Source: Deltaproteobacteria bacterium (lineage in GTDB: Bacteria; Desulfobacterota; Desulfovibrionia; Desulfovibrionales; Desulfovibrionaceae). From it: a DNA stretch of 11,823 nt. The position numbers were made by a program, and so were the translations under genes. Positions 1 through 6,878 of this stretch are shown here, one piece after another; positions within the stretch are counted from its first letter, which is position 1; every line of letters begins with the position of its first letter. The stretch is taken from positions 1 through 11,823 of the forward strand of contig JAITGZ010000097.1 in assembly GCA_031280335.1 (NCBI GenBank). The letters run 5' to 3'. The notes under the pieces are model-generated. The model saw only the letters and a list, made by a program, of their open reading frames with translations. It was not told where the DNA came from and ran no database searches.

Positions 1-223
1 AGGTTTCAGGTTTTTTCTGGATGCCCTGGGCGGGCGCGCGCGCATGGAGTGGCCCGGGACGGAGCCGAAAAACCGGCGCATTGAGGCGGTAAAAGTGGAG
101 GGGCTTAAGGCGCAATGCCGTCTGGAAGGCTTTGAGCGGATGGTGCGTCTGGAAAGGATTGGGCGGGATGAATTACGGGTCACGGACGGGGATGAGGCGC
201 TGGTTTTTGAGCGCGGCAAGTGA
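1..223 (+). CDS. C-terminal end of an unidentified protein (5' truncated by the window)
   Basis: The frame that begins at base 2 is open to a TGA at 221-223 and gives about 73 residues, with no start visible because the gene begins before the window. The peptide is basic and hydrophilic, has an E/R-rich end and shows no membrane segment. It contains DALGG, MEWPG, EAVKVEGL and RLEGFERMVRLERIGRDEL. I do not recognise the family. The strong G/C third-position use matches its neighbours, and the stop lies only 11 bases before the hisH ATG. Both points support a real gene in the same operon as hisHF. A beta-rich C-terminal domain is possible, but that is only an impression. Confidence 0.6.
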   Translation, partial: GFRFFLDALGGRARMEWPGTEPKNRRIEAVKVEGLKAQCRLEGFERMVRLERIGRDELRVTDGDEALVFERGK

Positions 224-234
224 CGGAGCGTTTT

Positions 235-876
235 ATGCTGGCTATTCTTGACTATGGGGCGGGAAACCAGACCAGTGTGCGGCGGGCCCTGGATTTTGTG
301 GGTGTTCCTTCAGTGGTAACGGCGGACCCGGAAGAGATTTTTCGCTCCCAGGGGCTTATTTTTCCCGGTGTGGGCGCGGCGGGCCAAGCCATGCGGCATC
401 TGCGCGCCACCGGGCTGGACCGTACCCTGGCGGATTGGGTCGCCCAAGGCAGGCCGCTTCTGGGTTTATGCCTGGGCTGCCAGATTCTTTTGGAACACAG
501 TGAAGAGAACGATACGCCAACCTTGGGGCTTATTCCGGGACGGAGCAGGCGTTTCGACCCCGCCCTGCGCGAAGAGGACGGCGCGCCCATCGCCATCCCG
601 CACATGGGCTGGAATGCCCTGCGGCGGCGGCGGCCCAGCCCGCTCTTTGCGGGCATAGCCCCGGAGGCGGAATTTTATTTTGTACACGGCTATTATGTGG
701 AAGTAGCCCCGGAATATGAACTGGCCGTTACCTATTACGGACGGGAGTTCTGCTCCGTGCTTGGGCGCGACGGCCTGTGGGCAACGCAGTTTCATGTGGA
801 AAAAAGCGGCCCTGCCGGACTCAGGCTGCTGGCAAACTTTTGCCGTTACTGCGGGGAGCGGGCTGATGCTGAGTAA
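235..876 (+). CDS. hisH: HisH, glutamine amidotransferase subunit of imidazole glycerol phosphate synthase
   Basis: HisH hydrolyses glutamine and channels ammonia to HisF in step five of histidine synthesis, in the cytoplasm. The protein is 213 residues, normal for the family, and is a class I glutamine amidotransferase. The oxyanion-side motif FPGVGA is at 43-48, the nucleophile elbow GLCLG has Cys79, and the other two catalytic residues are His187 and Glu189 in QFHVEKSG. IPHMGWN at 122-127 is also typical. I chose ATG 235 because GGAG at 225-228 is six bases upstream and the protein then begins MLAILDYGAGN, as HisH proteins do. A GTG at 220 would add five residues and overlap the previous stop. 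Translation continues into hisF with an 11-base overlap. The FHVEKS form in place of the usual FHPEKS is a small deviation. Confidence 0.97.
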   Translation: MLAILDYGAGNQTSVRRALDFVGVPSVVTADPEEIFRSQGLIFPGVGAAGQAMRHLRATGLDRTLADWVAQGRPLLGLCLGCQILLEHSEENDTPTLGLIPGRSRRFDPALREEDGAPIAIPHMGWNALRRRRPSPLFAGIAPEAEFYFVHGYYVEVAPEYELAVTYYGREFCSVLGRDGLWATQFHVEKSGPAGLRLLANFCRYCGERADAE

Positions 877-1645
877 GAGAATCATTCCCTGTCTGGATGT
901 ACGCGATGGGCGACTGACCAAAGGCATCAGGTTTGAAGGCAACGCGGATATAGGAGACCCGGTGGAAAGCGCCCGCCGTTACTATGAACAGGGCGCGGAT
1001 GAGATCGTTTTTTATGACATCACCGCCTCACACGAAAAACGGGGCATTTTTCTGGAGGTGGTGGAAAAAGTGGCTTCGGCCATTGCCATCCCCTTCAGCG
1101 TGGGCGGGGGCATTGCCGGGGTAAAGGATATGCGGGCCGCGCTCATGGCCGGGGCGGAGAAGGTTTCGGTCAATTCGGCGGCAGTGCTGAACCCGTGTCT
1201 CATTGCCGAAGGAGCGGAGGCTTTCGGTTCCCAGGCCGTGGTTCTGGGCATGGATGTGCTGGCCGTGCCCGTGAGCGCGTCCGTCCCTTCCGGCTACGAG
1301 GTGGTAATCCATGGCGGGCGCAGGCGCATGGGGCTGGACGCCCTGGACTGGGCCAGACAAGCCGTGGAACTGGGCGCGGGCGAGATTTGCGTCAATTCCA
1401 TTGACGCGGATGGCACCAGGGAAGGCTATGAACTCAAGCTCACCAGGTTGGTGGCCGAGGCTGTGCGCGTGCCGGTCATTGCCTCGGGCGGGGCCGGCGA
1501 ACCGCGCCATCTGCTGGAGGCCCTGACCCAAGGCCGCGCTTCAGCCGCGCTCATCGCCTCCATCGTACACTACGGCGAGTATAGCATAGCGCAGCTTAAA
1601 GCCTATTTACAGGCGCAGGGCTGTAAAGTGCGTCCGGTGTCATAG
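866..1645 (+). CDS. hisF: HisF, cyclase subunit of imidazole glycerol phosphate synthase
   Basis: HisF uses ammonia from HisH to convert PRFAR into imidazole glycerol phosphate and AICAR, the branch point between histidine and purine synthesis. The 259-residue protein is a (beta-alpha)8 barrel. The catalytic Asp11 (PCLDV) and Asp130 (LGMDV) fall exactly at the family positions, and Lys19 is present. Phosphate-binding glycine loops are seen at FSVGGG (77-82) and IASGGAG (205-211), and GDPVESARRYYEQGADE near the N-terminus is typical. The start is ATG 866 with GGGGAG at 852-857. It lies inside the end of hisH, so translation is probably coupled, in keeping with 1:1 assembly. The frame stays open upstream to 716 but only as a shadow of hisH. 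No other his gene is in the window. nadK follows convergently 7 bases later, with no room for a conventional terminator. Confidence 0.97.
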   Translation: MLSKRIIPCLDVRDGRLTKGIRFEGNADIGDPVESARRYYEQGADEIVFYDITASHEKRGIFLEVVEKVASAIAIPFSVGGGIAGVKDMRAALMAGAEKVSVNSAAVLNPCLIAEGAEAFGSQAVVLGMDVLAVPVSASVPSGYEVVIHGGRRRMGLDALDWARQAVELGAGEICVNSIDADGTREGYELKLTRLVAEAVRVPVIASGGAGEPRHLLEALTQGRASAALIASIVHYGEYSIAQLKAYLQAQGCKVRPVS

Positions 1646-1652
1646 CCGGAGT

Positions 1653-2486
1653 TTAATGCCGCCTGCCGGGCGAATCAGCCATAAAACCTGCGGCGTGTAC
1701 GCGGGTAAAATAGTCCGCCCCGCCAAAAACGGCCAGCAGTATGGCCCTTGGCAGGCCGCGCAGGGTGAGCAGGTCGCCTTCGCGCAACAGAGTAAATTCC
1801 TGCCCGTCCACCGTGGCGTATGTTTCAGCTCCGCTTTCGCGCAGTTTGACCCTCAGGCGGCTGCCGCCGCGCAGAACCAGGGGAGGGAATCTGGCCTGAA
1901 AAGGACAGATGGCGGTTATGGAGTAGGCGTTAAGGGAGGGATGAAGCAAAGGCCCGCCGGAAGAGCTGGAATAGGCGGTGGAACCGGTGGGAGTGGAGAC
2001 GACAAGGCCATCCGCACGCAAGTAAAGCGGGGCGGAACGGTCCACACCCAGCTCAAAGGCGGTCAGGCGGGCCAGCCCGCCCCGGGCTATGACCACATCG
2101 TTGGCCGCCGGACTGGAGAATATTTTGCGCCCCCCGCGCCGGACAGTCAGGTGCAGGGCCAGGCGTGTTTCTGTCTTCCAGCCGTGGGTCATGGCCAGGG
2201 TCAAGTTCTCCTGCCAGTTGGCCGCAGTCAGCTCAGGCAGAAAACCCACCCGCCCCGTATTGACCCCGGCCAGGGGCAGGTGGGACCCGGCCAGTTTGCG
2301 CGCCACGCTGATCATGGAGCCGTCCCCGCCCACGCTCAGCGCCAGATCCGCCTGAGGAGAGCCTGCGTCCCCCAGGTGAAAGGCATGTACGCCGCGCCCG
2401 GCCAGCCAGCTTTCCATCCGCTCGGCCAAGGCCAGGGAAGGGGGGTCGTTTTTTACGGCCAGAGCCAGAGAACGCAGATATGACAT
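1653..2486 (-). CDS. nadK: NAD kinase (ATP/polyphosphate-dependent)
   Basis: NAD kinase phosphorylates NAD+ to NADP+ and is the sole route to NADP in most bacteria. From the ATG at 2486 the protein has 277 residues. The signature GGDGS is at 53-57 with the catalytic Asp55. NTGRVGFL is at 76-83, the NE-type motif appears as AANDVVI at 127-133, and the long motif TPTGSTAYSSSSGGP begins at 165. The end is rich in small-residue beta strands (TVDGQEF), as expected. I chose ATG 2486 because the homologous N-terminus starts there (LALAVKNDPPSLALAERM) and GGTGGGGAA stands just upstream. The frame extends to GTG 2552, but the extra 22 residues look unlike the family. The 133-base gap to the divergent radical-SAM gene is A+T-rich at 2553-2605 and presumably holds both promoters, but I see no convincing hexamer pair. 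Confidence 0.95.
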   Translation of the reverse strand: MSYLRSLALAVKNDPPSLALAERMESWLAGRGVHAFHLGDAGSPQADLALSVGGDGSMISVARKLAGSHLPLAGVNTGRVGFLPELTAANWQENLTLAMTHGWKTETRLALHLTVRRGGRKIFSSPAANDVVIARGGLARLTAFELGVDRSAPLYLRADGLVVSTPTGSTAYSSSSGGPLLHPSLNAYSITAICPFQARFPPLVLRGGSRLRVKLRESGAETYATVDGQEFTLLREGDLLTLRGLPRAILLAVFGGADYFTRVHAAGFMADSPGRRH

Positions 2487-2619
2487 GGCTTGTTCCCCAC
2501 CAACGGGCGGTTGCTTGAAAATGTTGAAAACCAATGGGTTTTGGGGCATCACTTCAAGATTAAATTGATAAAATGAACGTTAACCGGCTTTAACATAAAA
2601 ATATGGATGGAACAATGCT

Positions 2620-3882
2620 ATGGCGGGTGCTTCCATAAGGCCCCTGGCCCTGGTCTCCGATGCCGGGGGCAGGATATATGAAAGGCCGGATTTGCTGATG
2701 CTTTGCCGCCGGGGGCGGGAACTGGCCCTGCCCCGGCCGGACGAACTCATGCCCCTGCCTGAGGGAAGCGAGCTTTTTTTGCTGCCGGGCCGCCGCGCCC
2801 TGGGCCTTGACCCGGACAGCGGCCAGGTGGAGGCGGCGGAAGAATTGGCCGTAGCCGCTTTTGCCGCGCCGGCGCACACGCTTACGGCGCACCCGGCTTA
2901 CCTGGGCGCGCCGGGCGCGCCCCTGCTGCCTCTCTTTGCCTATGGGGCGGCCGGTTACCACAAGGGGCGCATATATGTCTGCGCCCGAAAGGTGGATGAC
3001 GACCCCCGGCAGGTCTTCAGCGGCATTTCCGCCCAAAAGCTGCGCCGCAGCGCCCTGGAAACGGCCGGGCGCTTTCCGGACAACCGGCTGGTACAGCAGC
3101 TTACGCGCACCTGCGCCCTGGTTTATGCCTGCCCGGCGGCGCGTAATTTCTGCCTGGGCCGCTACGAGGCGCCTCTGCCCGTATCCAGAAGCTGCAACGC
3201 CCGCTGCGCGGCCTGCATATCCCAGCGTGAAAAAGATTCCAAACTGTGCGCCACGCCGCAAAGTCGTCTGGAGTTCACCCCCTCTGCGCAGGAACTGCTG
3301 GAGGTCATGCGCCTGCACGAAGGGCGGGCCGAGCGGCCCATTTATTCCTTTGGCCAGGGCTGCGAGGGTGAGCCGCTGACCGAGAGCGATCTCATATGCG
3401 AAAGCGTGGCCCGTTTTCGCGCTGAAGGAGGCAGGGGCACGGTCAATCTGAACACCAACGCTTCCATGCCGGATAAAATAGCCCGCCTGCACGCCGCCGG
3501 GATTTCATCCATGCGGGTAAGCCTGAACAGCGCCCGCCCGGAGGCTTATGCCCTGTACCACCGCCCGGTGAACTTCAGTTTTGAAGAGGTGCTTCAAAGC
3601 ATTGCGGAGGCCAAGGGGCGGGGTCTCTTTGTCTCGTTCAATCTACTCTTTTTTCCGGGCTTCAGCGATACGGAACTGGAAACAGAGGCCCTGCTGGAAT
3701 TGGCGGAAAAAACAGGCGTGGACTGCATCCAGCTGCGCAACCTCAACATTGACCCGGAATATTACCTGGATTTGCTCAAGACAGTGGAAACCGGCCCGGC
3801 CCTTGGCTTTGCCGCCTTCAAAAAACGCCTGCTCCGCGCCTGTCCCGGGCTTAAGCTGGGTTACTTCAACCCCGTGGTTTAG
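2620..3882 (+). CDS. Radical SAM enzyme of unknown substrate
   Basis: The 420-residue cytoplasmic protein carries the radical-SAM cluster motif CX3CX2C: Cys192, Cys196 and Cys199 in SRSCNARCAACIS. After it come a glycine-rich SAM-contact segment, IYSFGQGCEGEPL (241-253), a TNAS strand (279-282) and SMRVSLNSARPEAY (297-310), all typical of a partial TIM barrel. Such proteins bind a 4Fe-4S cluster and cleave S-adenosylmethionine to a 5'-deoxyadenosyl radical. The first ~160 residues form a separate N-terminal region unlike the core. Extra cysteines at 165, 171 and 178 lie just before the core, and Cys210 and Cys248 lie after it. There is no C-terminal SPASM cysteine cluster. The start is ATG 2620, since an in-frame stop at 2596 forbids a longer protein; the ribosome site (GGATGG) is modest. 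No peptide substrate or partner gene lies nearby, so the reaction cannot be named. Confidence 0.88.
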   Translation: MAGASIRPLALVSDAGGRIYERPDLLMLCRRGRELALPRPDELMPLPEGSELFLLPGRRALGLDPDSGQVEAAEELAVAAFAAPAHTLTAHPAYLGAPGAPLLPLFAYGAAGYHKGRIYVCARKVDDDPRQVFSGISAQKLRRSALETAGRFPDNRLVQQLTRTCALVYACPAARNFCLGRYEAPLPVSRSCNARCAACISQREKDSKLCATPQSRLEFTPSAQELLEVMRLHEGRAERPIYSFGQGCEGEPLTESDLICESVARFRAEGGRGTVNLNTNASMPDKIARLHAAGISSMRVSLNSARPEAYALYHRPVNFSFEEVLQSIAEAKGRGLFVSFNLLFFPGFSDTELETEALLELAEKTGVDCIQLRNLNIDPEYYLDLLKTVETGPALGFAAFKKRLLRACPGLKLGYFNPVV

Positions 3883-3898
3883 GAGCAATCAGAGCATA

Positions 3899-4092
3899 TT
3901 AAGGAAACGCTGATTTATTCTCTATACGTTTTTAGCCGCTTTGCGGCTGAAAAATGGTAAGGGGGTCTGGGGTGCCTTGCCATTATGCCAAGGGGCGGCA
4001 AGGACAAGGCTGCGCCTGGGCGAACATGCCCCTTTCTTATTCCCCCCAGCGGGGTTCGGGGCGGAGTCCCGAATTAATCAGTGTTTCCTTAA
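3899..4092. mobile_element. MITE-like non-coding element with terminal inverted repeats
   Basis: A 194-base stretch between two convergent genes is bounded by 22-base inverted repeats at 3899-3920 and 4071-4092 that match at 20 of 22 positions. Both ends carry TTAA outermost, followed inward by GGAAAC. If TTAA is a target duplication, it fits the YTAR target known for the IS5 group; the family assignment is inference. The inside has no gene. It holds hairpin AGCCGC-TTT-GCGGCT (3934-3948), a CTTGCC..GGCAAGG-type segment (3970-4009), one arm of a G6/C6 stem (4041-4046) and a GGGG..CCC module near 4051-4070. The same modules recur in three other spacers of this window. It may also act as a barrier between the radical-SAM gene and mtnA, but there is no T-tailed terminator. 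Confidence 0.7.
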
Positions 4093-4107
4093 CTTTGAGA
4101 TTATACA

Positions 4108-5154
4108 TTATCTTGATTCAAGGAGAGCGCGCAGGCTGCGGGCGTAGGGCGGGGTAAAGACGCCGCGCTCGGTGATGAGCCCGCTGATCAGTCCGGCCGG
4201 GGTGAGGTCGAAGGCGAAGTTATATACCGGGACGCCCTGGGGTACGATTCTGCTGCCGCCCGGGCAGGCGACCTCTTCAGGGGCGCGTTCCTCCAGGGGG
4301 ATATCCGCCCCGCTGCGGCAGTGAAAATCGAAGCTGGAGGACGGCGCGGCCACATAGAAGGGTATTTTGAAGTGCCGGGCCAGCAGGGCCACGCCATAGG
4401 TGCCGATTTTGTTGGCCGTATCTCCGTTGGCGGCGATGCGGTCCGCCCCCACCACCACCTTTTGCACCAGCCCCCGGCTCATGAGCAGGGCGCAGGCGTT
4501 ATCGCAGGCCACGCGCACCTCCACCCCGGCGGCGCGCAGTTCATAGGCGCGGAGCCGGGCCCCTTGAAAGAGCGGGCGGGTTTCGTCCGCGATAACGGTG
4601 ATGCGCTTGCCCGACTGTACGGCGGCGTAAATCACTCCCAGGGCCGTACCGAAGCCGGAGGTGGCCAGGGCCCCGGCGTTGCAGTGGGTGAGTACTGTAT
4701 CGCCGTTTTGCAGCAGGGCCGCGCCGTGTTCCCCCAGCGCATGGTTCCGGGCCAGGTCTTCCGCCTGGATGCTCCGGGCTTCTTCCTGCCATAGGGTGAT
4801 GAGAGCGGGCAGGCCAAGACCGGGTTCTTGCAGCCACAGGTCGCGCATGCGTTCCACGGCCCAGCCCAGGTTCACCGCTGTGGGGCGGGCGGCGGCCAGG
4901 CGGCACAGGGCGGCGTTCAGCTTATCCCGCCAGTCCGGGGTAGGGGCCTCGGCCAGGTTCAGGGCGGCCAGCCAGCAGCCCCAGGCCGCGCTCACGCCTA
5001 TGGCCGGAGCGCCGCGCACGGCCATGTCCTTAATGGCCGCAATGAGTTCATCCAGTGAAGAGCAGTTAAGGTATTCCTCCCGCTCCGGCAACAGGCGCTG
5101 ATCCAGCAGGCGCAGCCGCTTTTGCTCCGGCTGCGGCGCTATGGGCGCAAGCAT
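4108..5154 (-). CDS. mtnA: S-methyl-5-thioribose-1-phosphate isomerase
   Basis: MtnA isomerises the aldose methylthioribose 1-phosphate to methylthioribulose 1-phosphate in salvage of the methylthioadenosine left by polyamine and other SAM reactions. The 348-residue protein has RGAPAIG (47-53), the active-site cysteine in LTHCNAGALATSGFGT (Cys158) and the active-site aspartate in VVGADRIAANGDTANKIGTY (Asp238). These positions are close to those in characterised MtnA proteins. The eIF2B-like paralogues lack this combination. The start is set by a perfect AAGGAGG at 5159-5165, four bases before ATG 5154. The frame is open upstream to 5283, but that part does not resemble the family. No other methionine-salvage gene is in the window, so the downstream route (classical salvage or an aldolase shunt) cannot be told. 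The 177-base spacer to engB shows no recognisable RNA or gene. Confidence 0.95.
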   Translation of the reverse strand: MLAPIAPQPEQKRLRLLDQRLLPEREEYLNCSSLDELIAAIKDMAVRGAPAIGVSAAWGCWLAALNLAEAPTPDWRDKLNAALCRLAAARPTAVNLGWAVERMRDLWLQEPGLGLPALITLWQEEARSIQAEDLARNHALGEHGAALLQNGDTVLTHCNAGALATSGFGTALGVIYAAVQSGKRITVIADETRPLFQGARLRAYELRAAGVEVRVACDNACALLMSRGLVQKVVVGADRIAANGDTANKIGTYGVALLARHFKIPFYVAAPSSSFDFHCRSGADIPLEERAPEEVACPGGSRIVPQGVPVYNFAFDLTPAGLISGLITERGVFTPPYARSLRALLESR

Positions 5155-5331
5155 GGAACCTCCTTTTTCATCAGCCCGCCCGTACGCGCGCGGGTGCTTC
5201 CCCGCCCGGCGCAAGCCGTGGAGGAGTTGGAGGGGCGGTCCGGATTGTACCTGGAGGCGTACGCGGGTGAGAGAGGCAGGCATTGGCCGCGTCAGCCGGT
5301 GCCTGGCAGGGAGCCGTTGCCGGATTCATCT

Positions 5332-5937
5332 TTACGGAGCGCCTGCCTCATGTTTGAGGGCGCGTAACGCCGCCCATAAATCCTCCAGCCCGAACCTGGA
5401 GGCGGCGGCAGCCCCGGCGGCCACCAGCAGGGGGACGCGGCCGGGGAACATGGCCTGCCACTGCCTGCGCCGGTTTTCGCGCTCCTGCCGGGTGCATTTA
5501 TCCGCCTTGGTCAGGAGCGGCAGCACCTCCAAACCCAACATGCGGGCAAAGGCCAACAGGTCCAAATCCGCCTTCTGGGGGTCGAGGCGGCAGTCCAAAA
5601 GCAGCACCAGGGCAAAGATATCCGCCCCGCTGCGCAGATAGGCGTTAATCAGCTCATCCCACTGCCGCCGCTCCTCCTTGCCGCGCCGGGCATAGCCGTA
5701 ACCTGGAAGATCCGCCAGGTGGAAGCCTTCCGGATGCGCCCGGTAAAAATTGATGCTGCAAGTCTTGCCCGGGGTGGCGCTTACCTTGGCCAGACGCTTG
5801 CGCCCGGCCAGGGCGTTGATCAAAGAAGACTTGCCCACATTGGAGCGCCCGGCCAGGGCCGCCTGCGGCCCCGGCGGGATGGCGGCGGCGAGTTGTCCCC
5901 TGGTATAAACAGTGCTTTCAAGAATGAGTTCAGACAT
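5332..5937 (-). CDS. engB: EngB/YsxC/YihA-family ribosome-assembly GTPase
   Basis: This is a small TRAFAC GTPase needed for late maturation of the large ribosomal subunit. The 201-residue length is typical. Visible motifs in order are G1 GRSNVGKS (30-37), the G2 threonine in SATPGKT (53-59), G3 DLPGYG (76-81) and G4 TKAD (143-146). The family hallmark GYGYARRGKEER follows G3. The G5 region, usually SSL/SAL, is divergent here (VAAGAAAASRFG, 172-183). The start ATG 5937 gives the typical MSELILESTVYTRGQL N-terminus; its ribosome site (GGGCGG) is weak. It is upstream of mtnA on the same strand and could share a transcript with it. It diverges from efp, so two translation-related genes are transcribed outward from the spacer 5938-6167. 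Confidence 0.96.
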   Translation of the reverse strand: MSELILESTVYTRGQLAAAIPPGPQAALAGRSNVGKSSLINALAGRKRLAKVSATPGKTCSINFYRAHPEGFHLADLPGYGYARRGKEERRQWDELINAYLRSGADIFALVLLLDCRLDPQKADLDLLAFARMLGLEVLPLLTKADKCTRQERENRRRQWQAMFPGRVPLLVAAGAAAASRFGLEDLWAALRALKHEAGAP

Positions 5938-5969
5938 ACGCCGCCCATGTTACCGCCTTTTGCTCCGGC

Positions 5970-5997
5970 TTGACAAGTCCGGGTTTCGGGTGATATT
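5970..5997 (+). promoter_or_regulatory. Sigma-70-type promoter for efp
   Basis: A perfect TTGACA (5970-5975) is followed after 16 bases by GATATT (5992-5997), which matches 4 of 6 positions of the -10 consensus. Initiation would be near 6005, leaving a leader of about 160 bases before the efp ATG. It lies between the divergent engB and efp starts. It is a match by eye only. Confidence 0.45.
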
Positions 5998-6033
5998 CCG
6001 GCGAATTAAATTTTTGGAGCCGGAGCTTCTAAA

Positions 6034-6150
6034 CGGGCATATTTACCATGCACCGCCTTATCCTCGCCGCCCCTTGGCATAACGGCAAGGCACCCGGTGC
6101 CCCAGCCAAAGGCACCTTGTCATTTTTTCAGCTGCGCGGCGGCGCGTCAT
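6034..6150 (+). repeat. Copy of the mosaic repeat forming the efp 5' leader
   Basis: Bases 6056-6095 match the reverse complement of 3970-4009 at 37 of 40 positions; within this, 6066-6095 match at 29 of 30. The likeness continues weakly on both sides: GGGCAT at 6035-6040 upstream, and CATTTTTTCAGC (6121-6132) downstream where the other copies have ATTTTTCAGC before their hairpin. The stretch also contains GGCACC (6089-6094), GGTGCC (6096-6101) and GGCACC (6111-6116). These allow two mutually exclusive hairpins. The efp ribosome site (GGAG, 6159-6162) lies just outside the repeat. Confidence 0.75.
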
Positions 6151-6167
6151 ATTTAAAAGGAGACAGC

Positions 6168-6725
6168 ATGTATTCCACCACTGATTTCAAAAAAGGGCTG
6201 CGCATAGAAATGGAAGGCACCCCTTTTGAGATTGTAGAGTTTCAGCATTTCAAGCCGGGCAAGGGCGGGGCCATGGTGCGCACCAAACTGCGCAACATCC
6301 TGACCGGCCGGATGCAGGATAACACCTTCCGCTCCGGCGAAAAAGTGGAACGTCCGGACATGGAAGTGCGGGAGATGCAGTTTTTATACCGCGACGGCAC
6401 GGACCTGATCTTTATGGACCTGACTACCTACGAGCAGATGCCCATCAAGGCCGAAACCACCGGCGGCAAGGCCGGGTACCTCAAAGACAGCCAGATGGTG
6501 CAGGTACTCATGTACAACGGCGCGCCCATCGATCTTGAATTGCCCGTCTCCCTGGTCTTTGAGATCAAAGAAACCGAACCGGCCATAAAAGGCGACACCG
6601 TTTCCAACGTTACCAAGCCGGCCACCCTGGAAACAGGGCTGGTGGTGCAGGTGCCCATCTTTATCAATACCGGCGACAAAATAAAGGTGGATACCCGTAA
6701 CGGGTCCTACCTGAACCGCGAATAA
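6168..6725 (+). CDS. efp: Translation elongation factor P
   Basis: EF-P binds between the P and E sites and relieves ribosome stalling at polyproline stretches. The protein is 185 residues, the normal length, with three beta-barrel domains. The N-terminal loop FKPGKGGAMVR places Lys32 at the tip, equivalent to the lysine that is beta-lysylated in E. coli or carries other additions elsewhere; it is not the Arg of rhamnosylated EF-Ps. The C-terminal signature region is intact (ATLETGLVVQVPIFINTGD, IKVDTRNGSYLNR). The start ATG 6168 has AAAAGGAG five bases upstream. An in-frame ATG at 6048 would only translate the repeat-derived leader. No modification enzyme gene (epmA, epmB, ymfI, earP) is nearby. 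The gene is preceded by a promoter and a long repeat-derived leader, so post-transcriptional control is possible but unproven. Confidence 0.97.
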   Translation: MYSTTDFKKGLRIEMEGTPFEIVEFQHFKPGKGGAMVRTKLRNILTGRMQDNTFRSGEKVERPDMEVREMQFLYRDGTDLIFMDLTTYEQMPIKAETTGGKAGYLKDSQMVQVLMYNGAPIDLELPVSLVFEIKETEPAIKGDTVSNVTKPATLETGLVVQVPIFINTGDKIKVDTRNGSYLNRE

Positions 6726-6817
6726 CCGCTTGACGTGGGAGCAAACCCAAGGTTCGATCCCCCCGGAAGTCCCAAAAGCATCGTCTTGCCGAATCCGTTA
6801 AATCCTGTCGCACGGGC

Positions 6818-6846
6818 TTGCCAAGCCGGATAATCTATACTATTTT
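6818..6846 (+). promoter_or_regulatory. Sigma-70-type promoter for the HTH gene
   Basis: TTGCCA (6818-6823; 5 of 6) is separated by exactly 17 bases from TATTTT (6841-6846; 4 of 6). It lies 32 bases before the GTG at 6879, so the transcript would have a short leader containing AAGGCAGG. The regulator is therefore probably transcribed independently of efp, 153 bases upstream. Confidence 0.5.
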
Positions 6847-6878
6847 CAGAGAAATTACCTCTAGCAAGGCAGGTTTCT

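Noticed and set aside
2089..2355. Frames antisense to nadK and similar long shadows in hisF, mtnA, smpB and ptsI
   Set aside because: They arise from high G+C coding DNA on the other strand and show no family resemblance or ribosome sites.
3934..3948. Hairpin AGCCGC/GCGGCT (also 7460-7474) as an intrinsic terminator
   Set aside because: On either strand the T run is before the stem and the A run after it, the reverse of a terminator.
5165..5331. Riboswitch or small gene in the engB-mtnA spacer
   Set aside because: I see no recognisable conserved core, and the open frame upstream of mtnA lacks family resemblance. A TACAAT on the minus strand (5249-5244) has no -35 partner.
5938..5976. TTGTCA on the minus strand as an engB promoter
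   Set aside because: It is only the overlap of the efp -35 box, and no acceptable -10 follows at the right spacing.
6048..6167. N-terminal extension of EF-P from an in-frame ATG at 6048
   Set aside because: The extra 40 residues only translate the repeat, and ATG 6168 has a strong ribosome site and the family N-terminus.
6726..6780. GGTTCGATCCCCCC near 6751 resembling a tRNA or tmRNA T-arm
   Set aside because: Only two base pairs form around the loop, and there is no acceptor, D or anticodon arm, nor CCA end.
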